A stretch of DNA of 64,000 nucleotides, from contig BDDC01000070.1 of the NCBI GenBank assembly GCA_001662425.1, positions 1-64,000 on the forward strand, read 5' to 3'. The position numbers were made by a program, and so were the translations under genes. This stretch comes from Chlamydomonas sphaeroides. Lineage: Eukaryota; Chlorophyta; Chlorophyceae; Chlamydomonadales; Chlamydomonadaceae. A model generated the notes under the pieces. That model saw only the letters and a list, made by a program, of their open reading frames with translations, was not told the DNA's origin and did not search any database. Shown piece by piece: positions 1 through 11,929 of this stretch (its first letter is position 1; each line of letters begins with the position of its first letter).

Positions 1-2112
1 GGTGGCGGGCGCGGCGCCTCGCGCGACTCGACGCTGTAGGTCCGGGAGGCCGGGTCGAAGGCGACCCGTGTGACGTCGCAGCTAGTGCGGACCTGCGTCG
101 AGCCTGACGCCGCCAGCCGGGCCGCGGCAGCGCCCGCGTAGGCGCCCAGCCCGCCCGCCACCTGTTTCGATGGGAGCCGCGCCCGAGGGCCGTTGGGTAT
201 GGCCAGTGCATTGAGTCGCGGGCTGCGCTTGTGTGATGCGCGCGCGAGCTGGCATGCCTGCAAATTCGCATGTGTGCAGCGGCGCCCCTCCCACCTCGGC
301 CAGCTTGGGGCCCGCGAAGGGCCCTCCCGCAAAGTTGCTGGTCATGTAGGCCAGCGCGGTGCCGGCCGCGAAGGAGAGCACCGCGGCGCGGGGGGCGCCC
401 CAGAAGGACTGCGGTGCGGTGCGGTGCGGGGCCCATGGTAGTCACGGGCATGGGGCGGGGCACCAGGCGCTCGGCGGCACTAGCAGCGGTGCGTTGGTCC
501 AACCTTTCGGCGACCTCCAGCACGCCGCGCCTACGGCCCGCGCCCACCCTGCCCACCTGCAGCAGCGGCAGGAGGAAGAGGTCGTGGAAGGCCGAGCCGG
601 ACAGTTTCCGCGCCGCCGACTCCAGGCGCTGCCGCCGCCGCACCAGAGCCGCCTCGTGCGCCGGGCCGCCCACGGCCTTGTGGTCGGGCAGCGGCTCCCA
701 CCGCTCGCGCAGCAGGAACTCTGAGGGGAGGTAAAATGTGTTGGCAAGCGGATGTATGTGTCGCTGTGTGAAAATCAGAGCACAGGGCGCAATTGTTCGA
801 GCGCCGCCGAAGGCGAGCGACTCCCGCAGGTCCGCGGGCCCATACGCATGAGGGGAGGTAGGGGAGGTATGGGCCGGCAGGGCATGGGTTCCTGGCTGAG
901 ACACGTAAAAGAGCCAGACTGCCCCAGGCGTGCTGCCCGCCAGCCGTGCTGGCCCTGCCGCCGAGCAGCAGCTGCCGTGCCGCCAGCCGCTCGCACGCCT
1001 TTCTCACCCGATAGCGTGATGTAGTCCAGGGGCTTGCCCGCCAGCTCCCGCTCAGAGCGCTTGAGCAGCAGCTGCAGCCGCAGCCCCCAGCTCGCGACGC
1101 GCGGCGTGAAGCCTCGCAGCCGCAGCTTGCCCTTGTCGCTGCGAGGGCGGGCGGGCCAGCACGCGCCGAGAGTTCCTAGGCCTGCGACGGGCGCGCGCTT
1201 GTTCCTGTGTTTGGAGGGTCAGGGGCGCGCCGCGCATCGCGGGCCGTGCCCCCCACATGAGGTACGAGGCCGCACTTGGCGAAGGGGATGCAGAGCGGGT
1301 GCTTGGAGCCGTAGGGCAGGATGGACACGCCGCCCTTGTAGTCGTTCACGGCCACTTGCAGCAGCGCCAGCATGCGCAGGAAGCAGGGGTAGTCGGGCTG
1401 CCGAGGGCGGAGGGCGGAGGGTTGGGGCAGTGGCAGAGGGCTGGGGGCAGAGGGCCGGCGTGCGGTGCAGCAGGATGAGGCCCAGGACTGCCACCTAGGG
1501 TGTTGGAGCCTCTTGGCTGCATTGCGGTGGTGGTGATGGACAAATGCATATGTCGGCACACCTTGTTGAAAAACGTTGCGCCGACGTCGGCGTGGGATGC
1601 GCCGGCGACATCAGCGGTGTTGGCCACGCGCCGCACGCGCACCCCGGTGGGGCTGGCCGCGTCCCGCGACACAGCCACCGAGTGTGCGTGCCCGCCGAGC
1701 GCCTATAATGGGGAGCAGAGCGTATGTGGACTCGGTGGCTGTAGGTCTTCAAGACAAGTGACCTGAGATATAGATGGTTGATGCGCATGTCCTGTCGGTC
1801 AAGCTGCCTATTGACTATGCGCACCTCCGCCCGCTCGAATATGACTACATCGTGGTAGCCGTGCAAGGCAAGCGCGCACGCGATGCCCGCGGCGCCGCTG
1901 CCAACGATTGCTATGCGCAGGCGGGACCCATCGCGCAGCGGACGCTCCGGTCCTGTCGACGACGCGAGGACCGGCTGCACGCGCCGCTGTGAACGACCTG
2001 ACGGCAGCTTATCCGCGCTCCCAGCGCTTTGCCGCTGGCCTCCACCCTCGCCACTGTCCTCTACCCCGTAGAGTGTGGCCTTTGAGCCTAAATGCTCAAC
2101 AGGTAAGGTCAT
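1..2112 (-). CDS. FAD-dependent amine-oxidase-like oxidoreductase (3' end outside window)
   Basis: Seven exons join in frame on the minus strand: 2112-1825, 1702-1562, 1397-1276, 1138-1008, 720-557, 408-295 and 161-1. They give about 373 residues before the window edge. After a 67-residue N-terminal extension comes a Rossmann dinucleotide-binding motif, RIAIVGSGAAGIACALAL, ending in the acidic IFERAE that normally contacts the FAD ribose. It is followed by LGGHAHSV and DVGATFFNK, the pattern of FAD/NAD(P)-binding amine oxidases (flavin-containing amine oxidoreductase family). Later exons carry a long helical region and the hydrophobic FAAGTALAYMTSNFAGG. The substrate is not evident; plant and bacterial relatives include desaturase-like and polyamine-oxidase-like enzymes. 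The N-terminal extension could be an organelle presequence. The start is the first ATG before the Rossmann fold. Family is fairly sure, specific function is not. Confidence 0.75.
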
Positions 2113-2880
2113 GCCCAGTCAAGCAGCTACGCGTACGCGGCCTGACCAGTTGCACGGCTCAGTTTTGAGAGTGGGGAGGTTTTGCGCTAGTTGCGGCGGC
2201 TTCAATATGTTATCGTGCTGCATATCCTTAGGAAGTAAACTTGTTCTCACAGCGTAACCGGGGCTCCAATCAACTGCCGACACGAACCCGGCCCCTGACA
2301 CGACCTGTAGTCGGCTACCGTGCTGAGGAGTCGCTGGGGCACCAGTGCGAGTTATGTGGTGCGCGCACAGCTCGGCACGGGTGATGAGCGGATGATCTCG
2401 CTAGGTGCTCGCCAAGGACTCGTGTCTGCGCTTCCGGTGCCGTGCTCGCCGTGCCGTGCAGTGCCGTGCCGGTCAACATGGCAAGCCTGGTATCGCCTTG
2501 CATACGGCGAGCACGCAAAGGCCGCGAATAGGGAGCGGCAGCGAGCTTGACACTCGTCCGACCTCCGATGGGCGTGTCGCTTGAGTCCAGCAGTAGCCGA
2601 TGGGAGATGATGAGCGGTAAGGCGCGACCGCTGTGCATGGCCGGCCACCGTATGCCCTCTGCGTGCTGCTCCCGAAGATGATGCTCCGCAGCCGAGGACC
2701 GGTCACTTGGGCTGACCCTTGGTGGGCATGGGGTGTTAGACGGTGTTAGACGGGGATGAGTCGCACACGCACACATACCCGCCATGCAACCCCTTGTTCC
2801 ACTAAGGCCACGCCCGTCAGGACCGAACCAAAATAGTAATCAGTGAACAGACCTCACCTCTTACGGCAGCAAAATTACCC
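2113..2880. promoter_or_regulatory. Shared upstream region of two divergent genes
   Basis: These 768 bases separate the start codons of the oxidoreductase (leftward) and the EF-P gene (rightward), so they should hold both promoters and 5' UTRs. No convincing TATA box was identified. Visible structure is a GTGCCGTGC-type short tandem repeat near 2437-2471 and a doubled GGTGTTAGACGG near 2734-2757. No coding exon is supported here. Promoter assignment is inferred from position only. Confidence 0.35.
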
Positions 2881-4607
2881 ATGCTTCCATCACTAGCGCG
2901 ACTCTGCTCACGTCGGTCGGGCAACGGGCTTCTGGCCATACTCTCCCATTCCAGCATTAGCCTAGGTCTTGAATCGCACAGCTTAGAGTCCGCTTGTAGT
3001 CCGTCGCCGCACTGCGCGACCCAAGGATGGCTCGGAGCAATCGGCGCACTCTCGCTGACGCTCGTGCGCGGCGTTAAGAAGTCGGCACAGCAGGTCGCGC
3101 TTGCGTAGCTGCCTGGCCGAGTCACGCCGGTCGCGGTGACACGTACCTCACCCACCTCGCGCTCCCGCGACAGATCCGGGCGGGAGACCTGGTTCAGCGG
3201 GACGGGCGGCCCTTCCGCGTGTCGCGCTTCCACTGGATGCATGGCCAGGTGCGTGCCAGGTGGCAGGCCCCGGACCTGTGGCTGGCCCTGGGCGTGACCC
3301 TGGGTTGGCCAGCCACTACGCCAGTCTTCACCAGCCATCAGGGGCCTTGCCGGGGATCCGTGGCCATGCCCCGGTCCCCGAATGCCGCTCCCTTCGTGCC
3401 TCCAGGCACGAGCACAGGGCTTCATCACGCTGGACCTCACGGACCTGGCCACGGGGGCGCGAACCAGCGAGAAGCTGCGGCTGGAAGACCAGGTGTGCGG
3501 CAGCGGCTGAGCGGCCGCATTCTTGGCTGCGGGTCCTGGTCCCTTGGGCACAGGGCCTGGCGGCGAGGTCCCGCCGCAAACATTGGCCATGGCGCGTGGC
3601 CTTGAGCTTGGGCATGACTGCGGGGCTCGGCGAGCGGCAACTGGAGCACGGAGCGCACGCGCCCACCGCCCAGCCAATCGCTTGACGGCCACGTGGGCCG
3701 AAACCTGCCTCGTTCCCGTGTGCCACCTCGCAGCCCGGCCCCTCACTTGCCACTGGCCTTGGCCCCCCGCAGGTGGAGCTGGCTGACGTGGACAGCCGCG
3801 AGATGCAGGTGGGGGGATACCGGTACCGGTACGGGGTTGGGGGCCCGGGGATGGGCCCGCGGGCTCACAACCAAGCACCCGCCTGGCCGCTAAACGGGTT
3901 ACATAAATGCTACGTTCTGCCGCCCCGCCTAGGTGCTGTACTCTGACGAGTCGGGCAACGTGCACGTCATGGACGGCAGCACGTACGACCAGGTATGTAC
4001 GGCACCACCGTGTCACGGGATGCCGCTCCGGGCATGCTGGTCCCGCCGGCACTGGCCGAGCACCGCTGCCACGCAACTCTCGCAACTCGCAGTTCGTGCT
4101 GGCGCCCGAGCTGTTCGGCGACGGCCGGCGCTGGCTCAAGACGGCTGAGGCGGGCGCCGAGCTGAGCGTGAGCGTGTCATTTTTTGAGGAGCAACCCGTG
4201 GCAGGTGGGGCCGGCCTGAGTTGCGACGCCATGGGTTGCGCACTTTCCCGTTTGTTCACCTGACACACGCTGCTGCGGCATAGCACATATATGTGCTGCT
4301 ACCTGGCGAGCTCTGCATGACGTTATGTGTGTTCAACTTTTAGGGCCGAAATAGAGTACCAGGTTATGTATGTGTGTGCGCGCTCTTGTTGTGCTGCCTG
4401 CCGCTGCGCGTGTGCGCAGCGCGGCTGCCGTACAAGCTGGCGGTCAAGGTGGTGGAGGCGCCGCCCGCGGTGATCAAGGAGGACGGCTCTAGCAATCGAC
4501 ACGTGCTGGTGGAGGGCGGCGTGAGCGTCATGGTGCCGGCCTTTGTCAAGGCCGGTGACGTCATCGTCGTGCGGACGCAGGATGCGACGTATATGGCCAA
4601 GCAGTAA
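2881..4607 (+). CDS. efp: Elongation factor P, plant mitochondrial/organellar type
   Basis: Seven exons join with matching phases: 2881-3093, 3174-3248, 3406-3492, 3773-3808, 3933-3992, 4093-4204 and 4420-4607, giving 256 residues. EF-P binds ribosomes stalled on polyproline and promotes peptide bond formation. The KOW-like first domain is seen as IRAGDLVQRDGRPFRV. The central OB domain contains VLYSDESGNVHVMDGSTYDQ and APELFG. The C-terminal OB domain ends with GVSVMVPAFVKAGDVIVVRT, the typical EF-P closing motif. By alignment to plant mitochondrial EF-P, the loop-tip residue is an arginine (about residue 98, in QARAQG) rather than lysine, as in arginine-type EF-Ps. The first 60 or so residues are Ser/Arg/Leu-rich with few acidic residues, fitting an organelle presequence. 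The start is the first ATG of exon 1. Mitochondrial rather than plastid targeting is inferred from sequence likeness only. Confidence 0.86.
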
Positions 4608-5063
4608 TGACGAGTAAACTCAGGGGATGCTGAATTGCTGGTGTGTGGACGAAGAGACCCTCTGACTTGACGGTTTGCAATGGTTAGCGGTGTTGATTTG
4701 CGAGAAAGGCAACGCCATGAGGTGCGGTGCTGAGCTGGTGCCGTGCGTTTGAAAGGTACTGGGTTGGGGTTCGTGTGCAGGTTGTCTTGCGGGGAGGGGG
4801 GACGAAGGGAGAAAGAGTTGGAGCGCCACGTACCCACACACAGAGTCTCGAAATCTCCTTCCGCCAACGGCGTGCCCCTCCGCACAACAAACACCAGCAA
4901 CTCATACAGCTTTGAAAACTGCCTTCTTGTGCTGCGCAACAAACCCTTTCTTCCATCCTCCGTGGAATTGCTGCCCCAACACAGGCCACCTTCTGCTCCT
5001 TGACTGGCGCAGTGGCCTCCACATTACCTCGCCTTTAGCAGATTGCACAAGGCGAAACCAGGC
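4608..5063. other. Intergenic: EF-P 3' region and upstream of F-box gene
   Basis: No supported coding exon was found. The stretch should contain the 3' UTR of the EF-P gene and the promoter or 5' UTR of the next gene on the same strand. No clear TGTAA polyadenylation signal, usual in volvocine algae, was seen just after the EF-P stop. Confidence 0.5.
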
Positions 5064-8000
5064 ATGCAGTCTGGCGACCATGCCGCAGCGCTAGCGCTGC
5101 GCTGCGCGTTGAGCCTGGAGGTCGCGCAAGGAATGGACTGGGGCGCATTGCCTCCTGAGCTGCTTGAGGTAAGCAAGTCGCGCAAGTTAAGGGTTTGGCG
5201 CTAAGCAGTTGCTCCGCGACGGAGCAACGCTGCCGAGCTGCAAAACAGCATGCGACCGTCAAAGACCAGCAATGCGTACATTTGATCATGGATTTCACGG
5301 GTGGGCTGGAAGACCCAGCATACCGAGCAGTTGTAACGCGCATGTCAGCATGTCCCTCCGGCCTCGACCCCCACCGCCCGTCGGAGCAGCTGATCGGCTC
5401 CAAACTGACGGAGGGAGCTCATCTAAGCAATGCCGCGATGGTCTGCAAGGCCTGGTCACAGAACATTACGAAAGGTGCGTGCTGCTTGCCGCAGCCGAGC
5501 GCGGATTGGGGGACACTGCGCGGAAAAGCAAGAACCAAGGGGTAGAGAGGGCAGGCGCCTGTGGGGCGGGTGCGGGTTGCCATCAGCGTGACAAATGCCA
5601 GACATCGGCTGAGGCCAGGCACTCGGATGGATTGCCGGCGTCTCCGCAGCGTCCTCCTCTCGCGGCCCCCGAGCTCCTACATCACTGCCTTCTTCGTCGC
5701 CCCCAGGCGTGACCGGCTAGGTGATCGACACGGCACCCGGCCGCGTGAGTTGGCACTGTGCCCCCACGCTGACTCTTCCCCCGCCATGACTGCTGCCCCC
5801 AGGCGTGACTGGCATGGAGCTGGACATGCACAGCGACCCGGGCGCCTGGCGCGCCAAGCTTGACCAGCTGCAGAGCCTCATCCGCCACCTGCGCGCCTGC
5901 TCCATCCACATCAACACCGCCATCGACACGGACATGCTGTACCAGAACATAGCGCTGGTGCAGCAACTAAAGGGAATCCAGGTGCGACGAAGTCGAGGGA
6001 GCCGCGGGCCGCAGGGGAGGCAGGCCGTGCACTTGGGGCCGTGGGAGGGGCCCTCGCCCTGCCACGAAGTCGCAGGCCCCGACCCACATGAACCCACATG
6101 GGCCTGGACACTCATGCATGTCCGACTTCCTGCCCACGCATGTGCGCACCGCCTTGCATGCTCCGCGTGCCGCCTCTGGTCGCCGGCAAGCCTGGATGCA
6201 TGCGCCAACCTCCGTGCCCCTCCCCGCGCACGTCCCTGGCAGGAGCTCAAGCTGAACATACGGGACGGTGTGGAGCTGCCGCCCGGCGCGGCCGCCGCCA
6301 TCGGCTCCATGGACCACCTGACCTGCCTCTCCCTGGTGGGCGGCGTCCTCTCCCGCGACGCCGCACGCCAGCTGCTGACCGGCCTCGCAGCCACGGCCTC
6401 GGCCGGCGCGGCGGCAGGCGGTGGCCCCGCGGCGGCGGAGCTGGGCGGGCGAGGCGGGCTGGCCTCGCTGACGCTGCTGCCGGCGGTGGGCTCGGGCCTG
6501 GGCGACGAGGAGATGGGCCTGCTGGGGGCGGTGGTATCGCTGGAGAAGCTGCAGTTCCGGGCCAACAGGTGAGTCGTCAGGTCGTACGCGCTGTGGGACT
6601 GCCTGCTGCTGTACCTGCTACACCGGGCTGCGATACGGACTGGGGCATCGAGAACAAGGCGCGCAGCCTGGCGTGGCCCCCGCCCTGCCTCCCGCGTGGT
6701 ACACTCCTGCTGTCTCCCAAAAGCTGCGTGCCCGCTTGAACACCTGGCTGACCGCCTCAGGCTGACCAGCTCCGGCCTGGCGGCGCTGTCGTGCGGCCTG
6801 CCCCGCCTGGCCCGGCTGGCCATCACGTCGCTGGACTCGGACAGCGGATACGGTGAGCCGCGTCGGCGGCTTTCTCAGCCCCTGGGTTCGGCCGTGGCTT
6901 GAGGAAGCGGGCGGCCGGCCCGGGCGGGCCCCCGCTACCAGCCACCACCAATCAATCCCCTCGTCACAACGTCCTGCCCTCGCCTCCTTCCGCCATCAAC
7001 CCATGCCTCTACCTCCCGTGCCCTGCTCCCCACCAGAGCTGGCCTGCCTCGAGCGCCTCTCCTGCCTGGCCGAGCTGGACCTGGCGCTGGACGCAGCCCC
7101 CACGGGGGAGGCCAGCCGCAGGGCGCTGTGCGCGGTGCGGGCCGGGCCCAACCTGTCGCTGAGCTTCAGGTGGACGGAGCGCGCGCAGGTGCGAGGCTCA
7201 GCAAGGGCGCGGGCGTCGTCTGTCAGCGGAGCACGGGGGCGGGGAGGGCAGCGTTGCGCGGCGGTGGGGCTCGCAGCGGGGGCGTGGCGGGGGCGAGGGA
7301 GGGAGGCAGCGGAACGCTGGGGGCGGTAGCTCATGACGTTGGAACCGCGCCCCTGAGCAGGTACGAGAGGCTCCGAGCCGCCCCCTAGCTGCCGAGGTTT
7401 TACTCGTCTGCCGCTGTGCTTGCTGCCTCCCAGGGCCTGTTGACCGAGGTGGGCAACCGATTGGCTAACCTGACCAACCTGGACGTGGGCGCCTGCAGGT
7501 GCGCCCGGGAACGGAAGAGTCCCGGGGCCAGCCGGCCTGGCAAGGGGCAGGGCGGTGTGTGGGCTTCGGGTGCGTGTGCAGGAGAGTTCGGGCATGTCTG
7601 GACAATGCCCCGGACCTTCGCGGATGCACCGTCCTCCATGACTTGATCCCTGCTCGTCCCCACCTGCCCTGGGAACTGCCCCAGGGTCGGCTCCGAGTCG
7701 CTCTTTGAGGCGGTGGCGCAGCTGACGGGCCTGCGCCAGTTGCGCATGGCGGTCTACTCCAATGCCGACCACTGCATCCCCTGCCACCTCAGCCGGCTGT
7801 CAGCGCTGGCGGCGCTGCAGCGGTTCCACATCGAGAAGCGGCGAGCCTACTTCCCAGAGGTACGGCCAGGAGAATGGTAGTAGAGGAGGCGCCCGCCATC
7901 AACCGAAGGCGTCCCCATGCCAGCCCGCTCAGCCGTGCCCCTCACCGGACTGCCCTGTTAGCCTCCCTGATGAACCCTGCTCGGGTGGCCGCCGCCCCAG

Positions 8001-10169
8001 GCTCGCCGCTTTGGCGAGAGCTCCATCGCAGTGCCGGTCACCGCCGAGGGGCTGCGGCAGCTGGCGACGCGCTGGTCGCGGCTGCGCTCGCTGCGGCTGG
8101 CGCTGGGGCGCAGGGACTACAGCGGCGAGGGTGAGGCAGCGCGCCGCCGTGCCGCTGTGGGGTTCAGTCGTGCTTTTGCCTGCTTGCCCCTCCGTCCCCT
8201 GCCGTGCCTCACCCGCCCTAGCCCTGCCCCTTTAACCAACCGCCCAGCGCTGTCGGTGCTGGCCAGCTTCACGGGCCTCCGCGAGCTGGGCATCGTGGTG
8301 GAGCGGTACCCGCACCCCAGCCAGCAAGCGGGGCACGGCGCCGCCAGCACCGCCGGGACCGGCGGCAGCAGCGGCGGCAGCGGCACGGCGCAGGAGGCCC
8401 TCGGCGATGCGGGCGCCAGAGGCTCCGCCGCTGCGCCGACCCCTGCCGACCTGCGCCGGCTGTCCCGGACGCGTGCCGGCGAGGTGCCCCCCGTGCTCGA
8501 CCTCAGTTACCTGCCGTGCGGCCTCGAGTCGCTGGAGCTCAACGGCCTGCTGCTGGAGCTGAGCGGCCCGGAGCAGGGGCAGGGGCAGGAGCAGGGGCAG
8601 GTGCATGACGGGCTGGAGCAGCCGCCGGGATCTCGGCCCGAGCAGCAAGGGGACGAGGGGCGGTCGGTGGAGGAGCAGCAGCAGGACGAGCAGCAGCTGG
8701 AGGAGGTGTGGCAGGAGCAAGAGGGCCTGTCGCCGCCGCTGCCGCTGCCGGTGCACGCGGCGGCGCCCTCGCAGGCGCTGGGCCTGGGCCCGGCCCTGCC
8801 CAGGTGCGTGGCCCTTGCGTGGCCCTTGCGTGCTGCGCTACGGCGTATGCAGAGGGTGCAGCGGGCAGGGGCCGCCAGCTGTAATGCGGCAGGCTACGCC
8901 TCCATGCGCCGGGTCCGACACATGCCTACCGAGCGCTCCCGTGCTCATCCCACCCCGCCCTGGCTGCTACCCCACGCCCTGCCCCACAGCCTCGCCCCCG
9001 CCGCCGCGCTGCCGGCCCCCGGCCCTACCACCGCACTGCCGGCCCCCGTCCCTGTCACCGCGCTACCGGGCGCCGCCCCCGTCGCAGCGCTGCCGGCCCC
9101 CGCCGCAGCCGCCGCCGCGGCGCCGCCGCCGGCGCTGCCCACTTGGCCGCCGTCCGCCACGGTGCCGGGCCCGGCTCCCGTGCGCTGCCGGGCGCCGCCG
9201 CCCGCCGCGCCGCTGGGCTGCCTGGCCCGCCTGGACCTGGAGGCCTGCGTGCTGCGGCACCAGCTGCTGCCCGGCCTGGCGGCCCGCTGTGGCCGCAGCC
9301 TGCGCAGCCTGCGCCTGGTGGACTGCGCCGGCCTCAGCGACGCCTCGCTGGGAGCCTGCCTGGAGCGGCTGCCGGCGCTCACCTCGCTGACCGTGGTCGC
9401 CACGGGCAACCGCGCGGGTGGGTGCTGCGCGTGCTCTCGGAACAAGCTCCGCTCCGGCACCCGCCATCCGCTCCCTGCCATTCTGCGTTCCGCCTGCAGA
9501 ATCCCCGTGTCCTTCCCGGTCCATGCCTCCACGCTGGCGTGTCCCTGACCCGTTGATCTGTCCTCGTCACCAACCCTTTTACCATGCCGCCGCCTCCGCC
9601 GCCCGCCCTCGCCCTCGCTGCAGTGAGCCAGGCCAGCCTGTCGGCTCTGTCGCTCAGCCGGCCTGTGCCGCTGCTGCGGCAGCTGTTGTTCGAGGCGGAC
9701 GACCTCACGTCCCGCGGCCCTGACCTGGCGGTGCTGGCGCCGCTGCGCTGCCTGCGCCACCTCTACCTGTCTTGCACCGACAAGACCGCGGAGCGGGCGC
9801 TGGGCAGCCTGCACGTCCTCAAGGTGCGCACCCGGATGCACATCGAGTACGTACCTTGGACTCGCTTCTATAAATGCGTTGACGAATCAGCTCAATTCAC
9901 TCGACCTACTAGAATGATCAAGACACAACGGCTTTGGAAGGGTGGTGGCGAGCGCGGGTGTGATCGGTACAGCGGCGGAGGCCGTCAGCTTCGCGCAGCC
10001 CACACGTGTCCACCCTGCCCCAGCATGTCCCAGTGCTCGCTGCATAAGCCGAATGCCACGCGGTTGTTTCTGCCGCGCTTCCGTCTGTCCCTCTCATCAA
10101 CCGCAGGGCGTGCTGCCGTACTGCCACCTGGACATGGTGTGGACCTCGCCGCGGCCCGCGGGGCTGTAA
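5064..10169 (+). CDS. F-box / leucine-rich repeat protein
   Basis: Thirteen exons join in phase: 5064-5168, 5390-5474, 5803-5981, 6243-6568, 6761-6852, 7037-7188, 7434-7498, 7685-7859, 8001-8130, 8248-8803, 8990-9417, 9624-9823 and 10107-10169. The model has 851 residues, or 828 if the in-frame ATG at 5133 is used. The N-terminus is an F-box split by intron 1: LPPELLE joins LIGSKL, then NAAMVCKAWSQN. The rest is a series of degenerate leucine-rich repeats, for example LTNLDVGACR, LRSLRLALG, LRSLRLVDCAGLSDASL and LRHLYLSCTDK. F-box/LRR proteins are substrate receptors of SCF ubiquitin ligases, with the F-box binding SKP1. Exon 10 carries a Gln/Glu-rich insert and exon 11 an Ala/Pro-rich LPAP repeat, both typical algal low-complexity inserts. 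The substrate is unknown. The weakest points are the start choice and the exon 2 acceptor (5387 or 5390). Confidence 0.8.
5707..5744 (+). other. Possible poison cassette exon in F-box gene intron 2
   Basis: A 14-base block, CCCCCAGGCGTGAC, occurs both here and at the true exon 3 acceptor (5797-5810). Here CAG is followed by a 38-base segment ending in a good donor, GTGAGT, at 5745. Read in the phase of exon 2 it gives Gly-Val-Thr-Gly and then TAG, so inclusion would end the protein just after the F-box. It may be only a decayed partial duplication. Confidence 0.3.
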
Positions 10170-11929
10170 GGAGCGGGCGGGCCGTGGGACCAGCCCCACT
10201 GGTTCGTTGGGAGGCGCAACACAGCGTCAGCCGCCCGAGGCGCCAGCTGCCGCCGCACATGACGGCATGCCATGTCCGGGCTGGAGCGCGCGAGCGCTTG
10301 TGTGTGTAGAATTATTGACTGTGGCCATGGCTTGGCCGTGATGGACCCTCCGCGCCGCCGGTGGGTGGAGAGGCGCGCTTTTCAGGACATGGCAGGGAGA
10401 GCCGGCGCCGGACTGCGGGCCGTCGTTGGGGCTGTGAGCAGGACCTGCACGGCACGTGTGCTTGCTGGCGCTGGTTGGACCGAGGCTCAGCGCCGCATAC
10501 ATTTATGACGGCAATGGACAGTGGCGATCGGACTTCCGCAGCTCTGGCGGTTATCACAGGCTGCGGTGGTAGGTCTCCCCAGGTTCGCGTCTCCCAGGTC
10601 CATCGCAGCATACGCCATGTGAGGCTGGGGTTGCGTGCGGCCGGCTTTCCTGTGTTGTCTGTGTTCCAAGCCGGGTGCAGGGCTGAGGCCAGTGCGCGCA
10701 TGCCTGCTCCTTCTCTACCCAAACCTCCCCAGCTGCGCATGGGTGCAGGGCTCGCCCCTAAAAGAGGCCACCCAGACCAGACGAACACCGTCGGTCATTA
10801 TGCGGACCCCAGCCCAGGCCCAGCCTCAGCCCCAGCCTCACTCTCATCTGATGGCTGTAGCTTGCCGTTGCGAAGCTTCAGTCGTGTGACCCAACGCCGT
10901 TAGGTACCGTCGTCATGTGCCCCAACCCCAGATGGCTGCGGTCAGCTTCACTCACAACCCCGCAGTCCAGCCGGCAACCCTCGCAGCTTGCACCGCGACT
11001 CCAAGCCAAGGCTCAGGTGGGATCCTCATCCGTGCGGGGGGCCTGGCATGAGCCCACCACAACTCTTCCGCAACGGACCTTCGCCCGGCCGATGGGGCTG
11101 GTGAGCCCCTGCAGCGGCTCCGTCGGGGGCCCGGCTGCCGCACGTGAGGCGGCGGTGACAACCGCCGGCGCGCGCAAGGGGGGCAGCCAACCCTCGTGAC
11201 GTGGTCGGCCAGCGGGCCAGGCCTGGCCCTCAGTCAGGGAACCTGAAGCCGATGCGGCGCCTAGGCACTTCCCTATAGCCTGCAACAGCCACGGTTGCAA
11301 GCTCATGCGCACGGCCGCTCACAGGGGCAGGACGAAGAGCAGGCCCGCCGTGCTGGCCGCCCGGGCGGGCCGGGCGTGCAGGTGCACGCAGCGGGGCAGA
11401 GCCTGGCGGCCTCCAAACACTGCAGCTCCAACGCCGCATAGATGTACAGGCTGAGCACGCCCATTCACATCCCGCTCCGTTGCCTACTACAGGCTGCGGA
11501 GCCCACACGAGCGCCGGGTGCCTGAGGGCGCCCAGCACGCCAGGATGCCACCGCGGGGTTCGTAGGAGCACGTCGGGGCGCCCCCGGCAGCTCTCTCACT
11601 CTCAATGCTCTCTACGTCTACCATCGTGCGGGGAGCATGGAAGAATAACGTTGGCACAATGCACACGAAACGCATTTGAGCATTCTAGACAGAAACGCTC
11701 GCTTGGTGTGTGGGCCTAATTGTAATGGGCGATATGTGTGTACGTGTATATGTTTGCGCAAGGAAGTAAGCGTTGTTGGGCTATGGAAGACTTCATTCGG
11801 CCGTGATGCCCGCAAAGCCAAGGTCGCTTACGAAGCCCTGTTTGCATTGCACGCTGGAAGAGAACCAATGCGATAATTGATAGCAAGCTCCCAAGCCGCT
11901 GGACCGCACTGCCGCGGAAACATCCAACC
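10170..11929. other. Intergenic region, 1.76 kb
   Basis: No coding exon is supported on either strand. Open frames here lack conserved motifs and consistent splice phasing. The region contains one copy of the dispersed repeat (10721-10805). It should also contain the 3' UTR of the F-box gene and the promoter of WDR75. Confidence 0.5.
10721..10805 (-). repeat. Dispersed repeat family, copy 1 (inverted)
   Basis: On the minus strand this reads CCGCATAATGACCGACGGTG, then a GTCTGG...GGCCTCTTTT segment, then CACCCATGCGCAGCTGGGGA. The same blocks occur in the same order at 44.8 and 46.5 kb, and the last block also at 18.0 kb. It is noncoding, and the class of element is unknown. Confidence 0.75.

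Noticed and set aside
2817..4286. 489-codon open frame on the minus strand
   Set aside because: It lies antisense over six of the seven EF-P exons and all their introns. It has no motif, and GC-rich DNA readily gives such antisense frames.
5717..6826. 369-codon open frame on the minus strand
   Set aside because: It is the antisense shadow of exons 3-5 of the F-box/LRR gene, with Arg/Ser/Pro-rich composition typical of a shadow frame.
10161..10170. CTGTAAGG at the F-box gene end as a polyadenylation signal
   Set aside because: It is simply a Leu codon plus the TAA stop. The TGTAA match is forced by the coding sequence and lies too close to the stop to serve as a normal signal.
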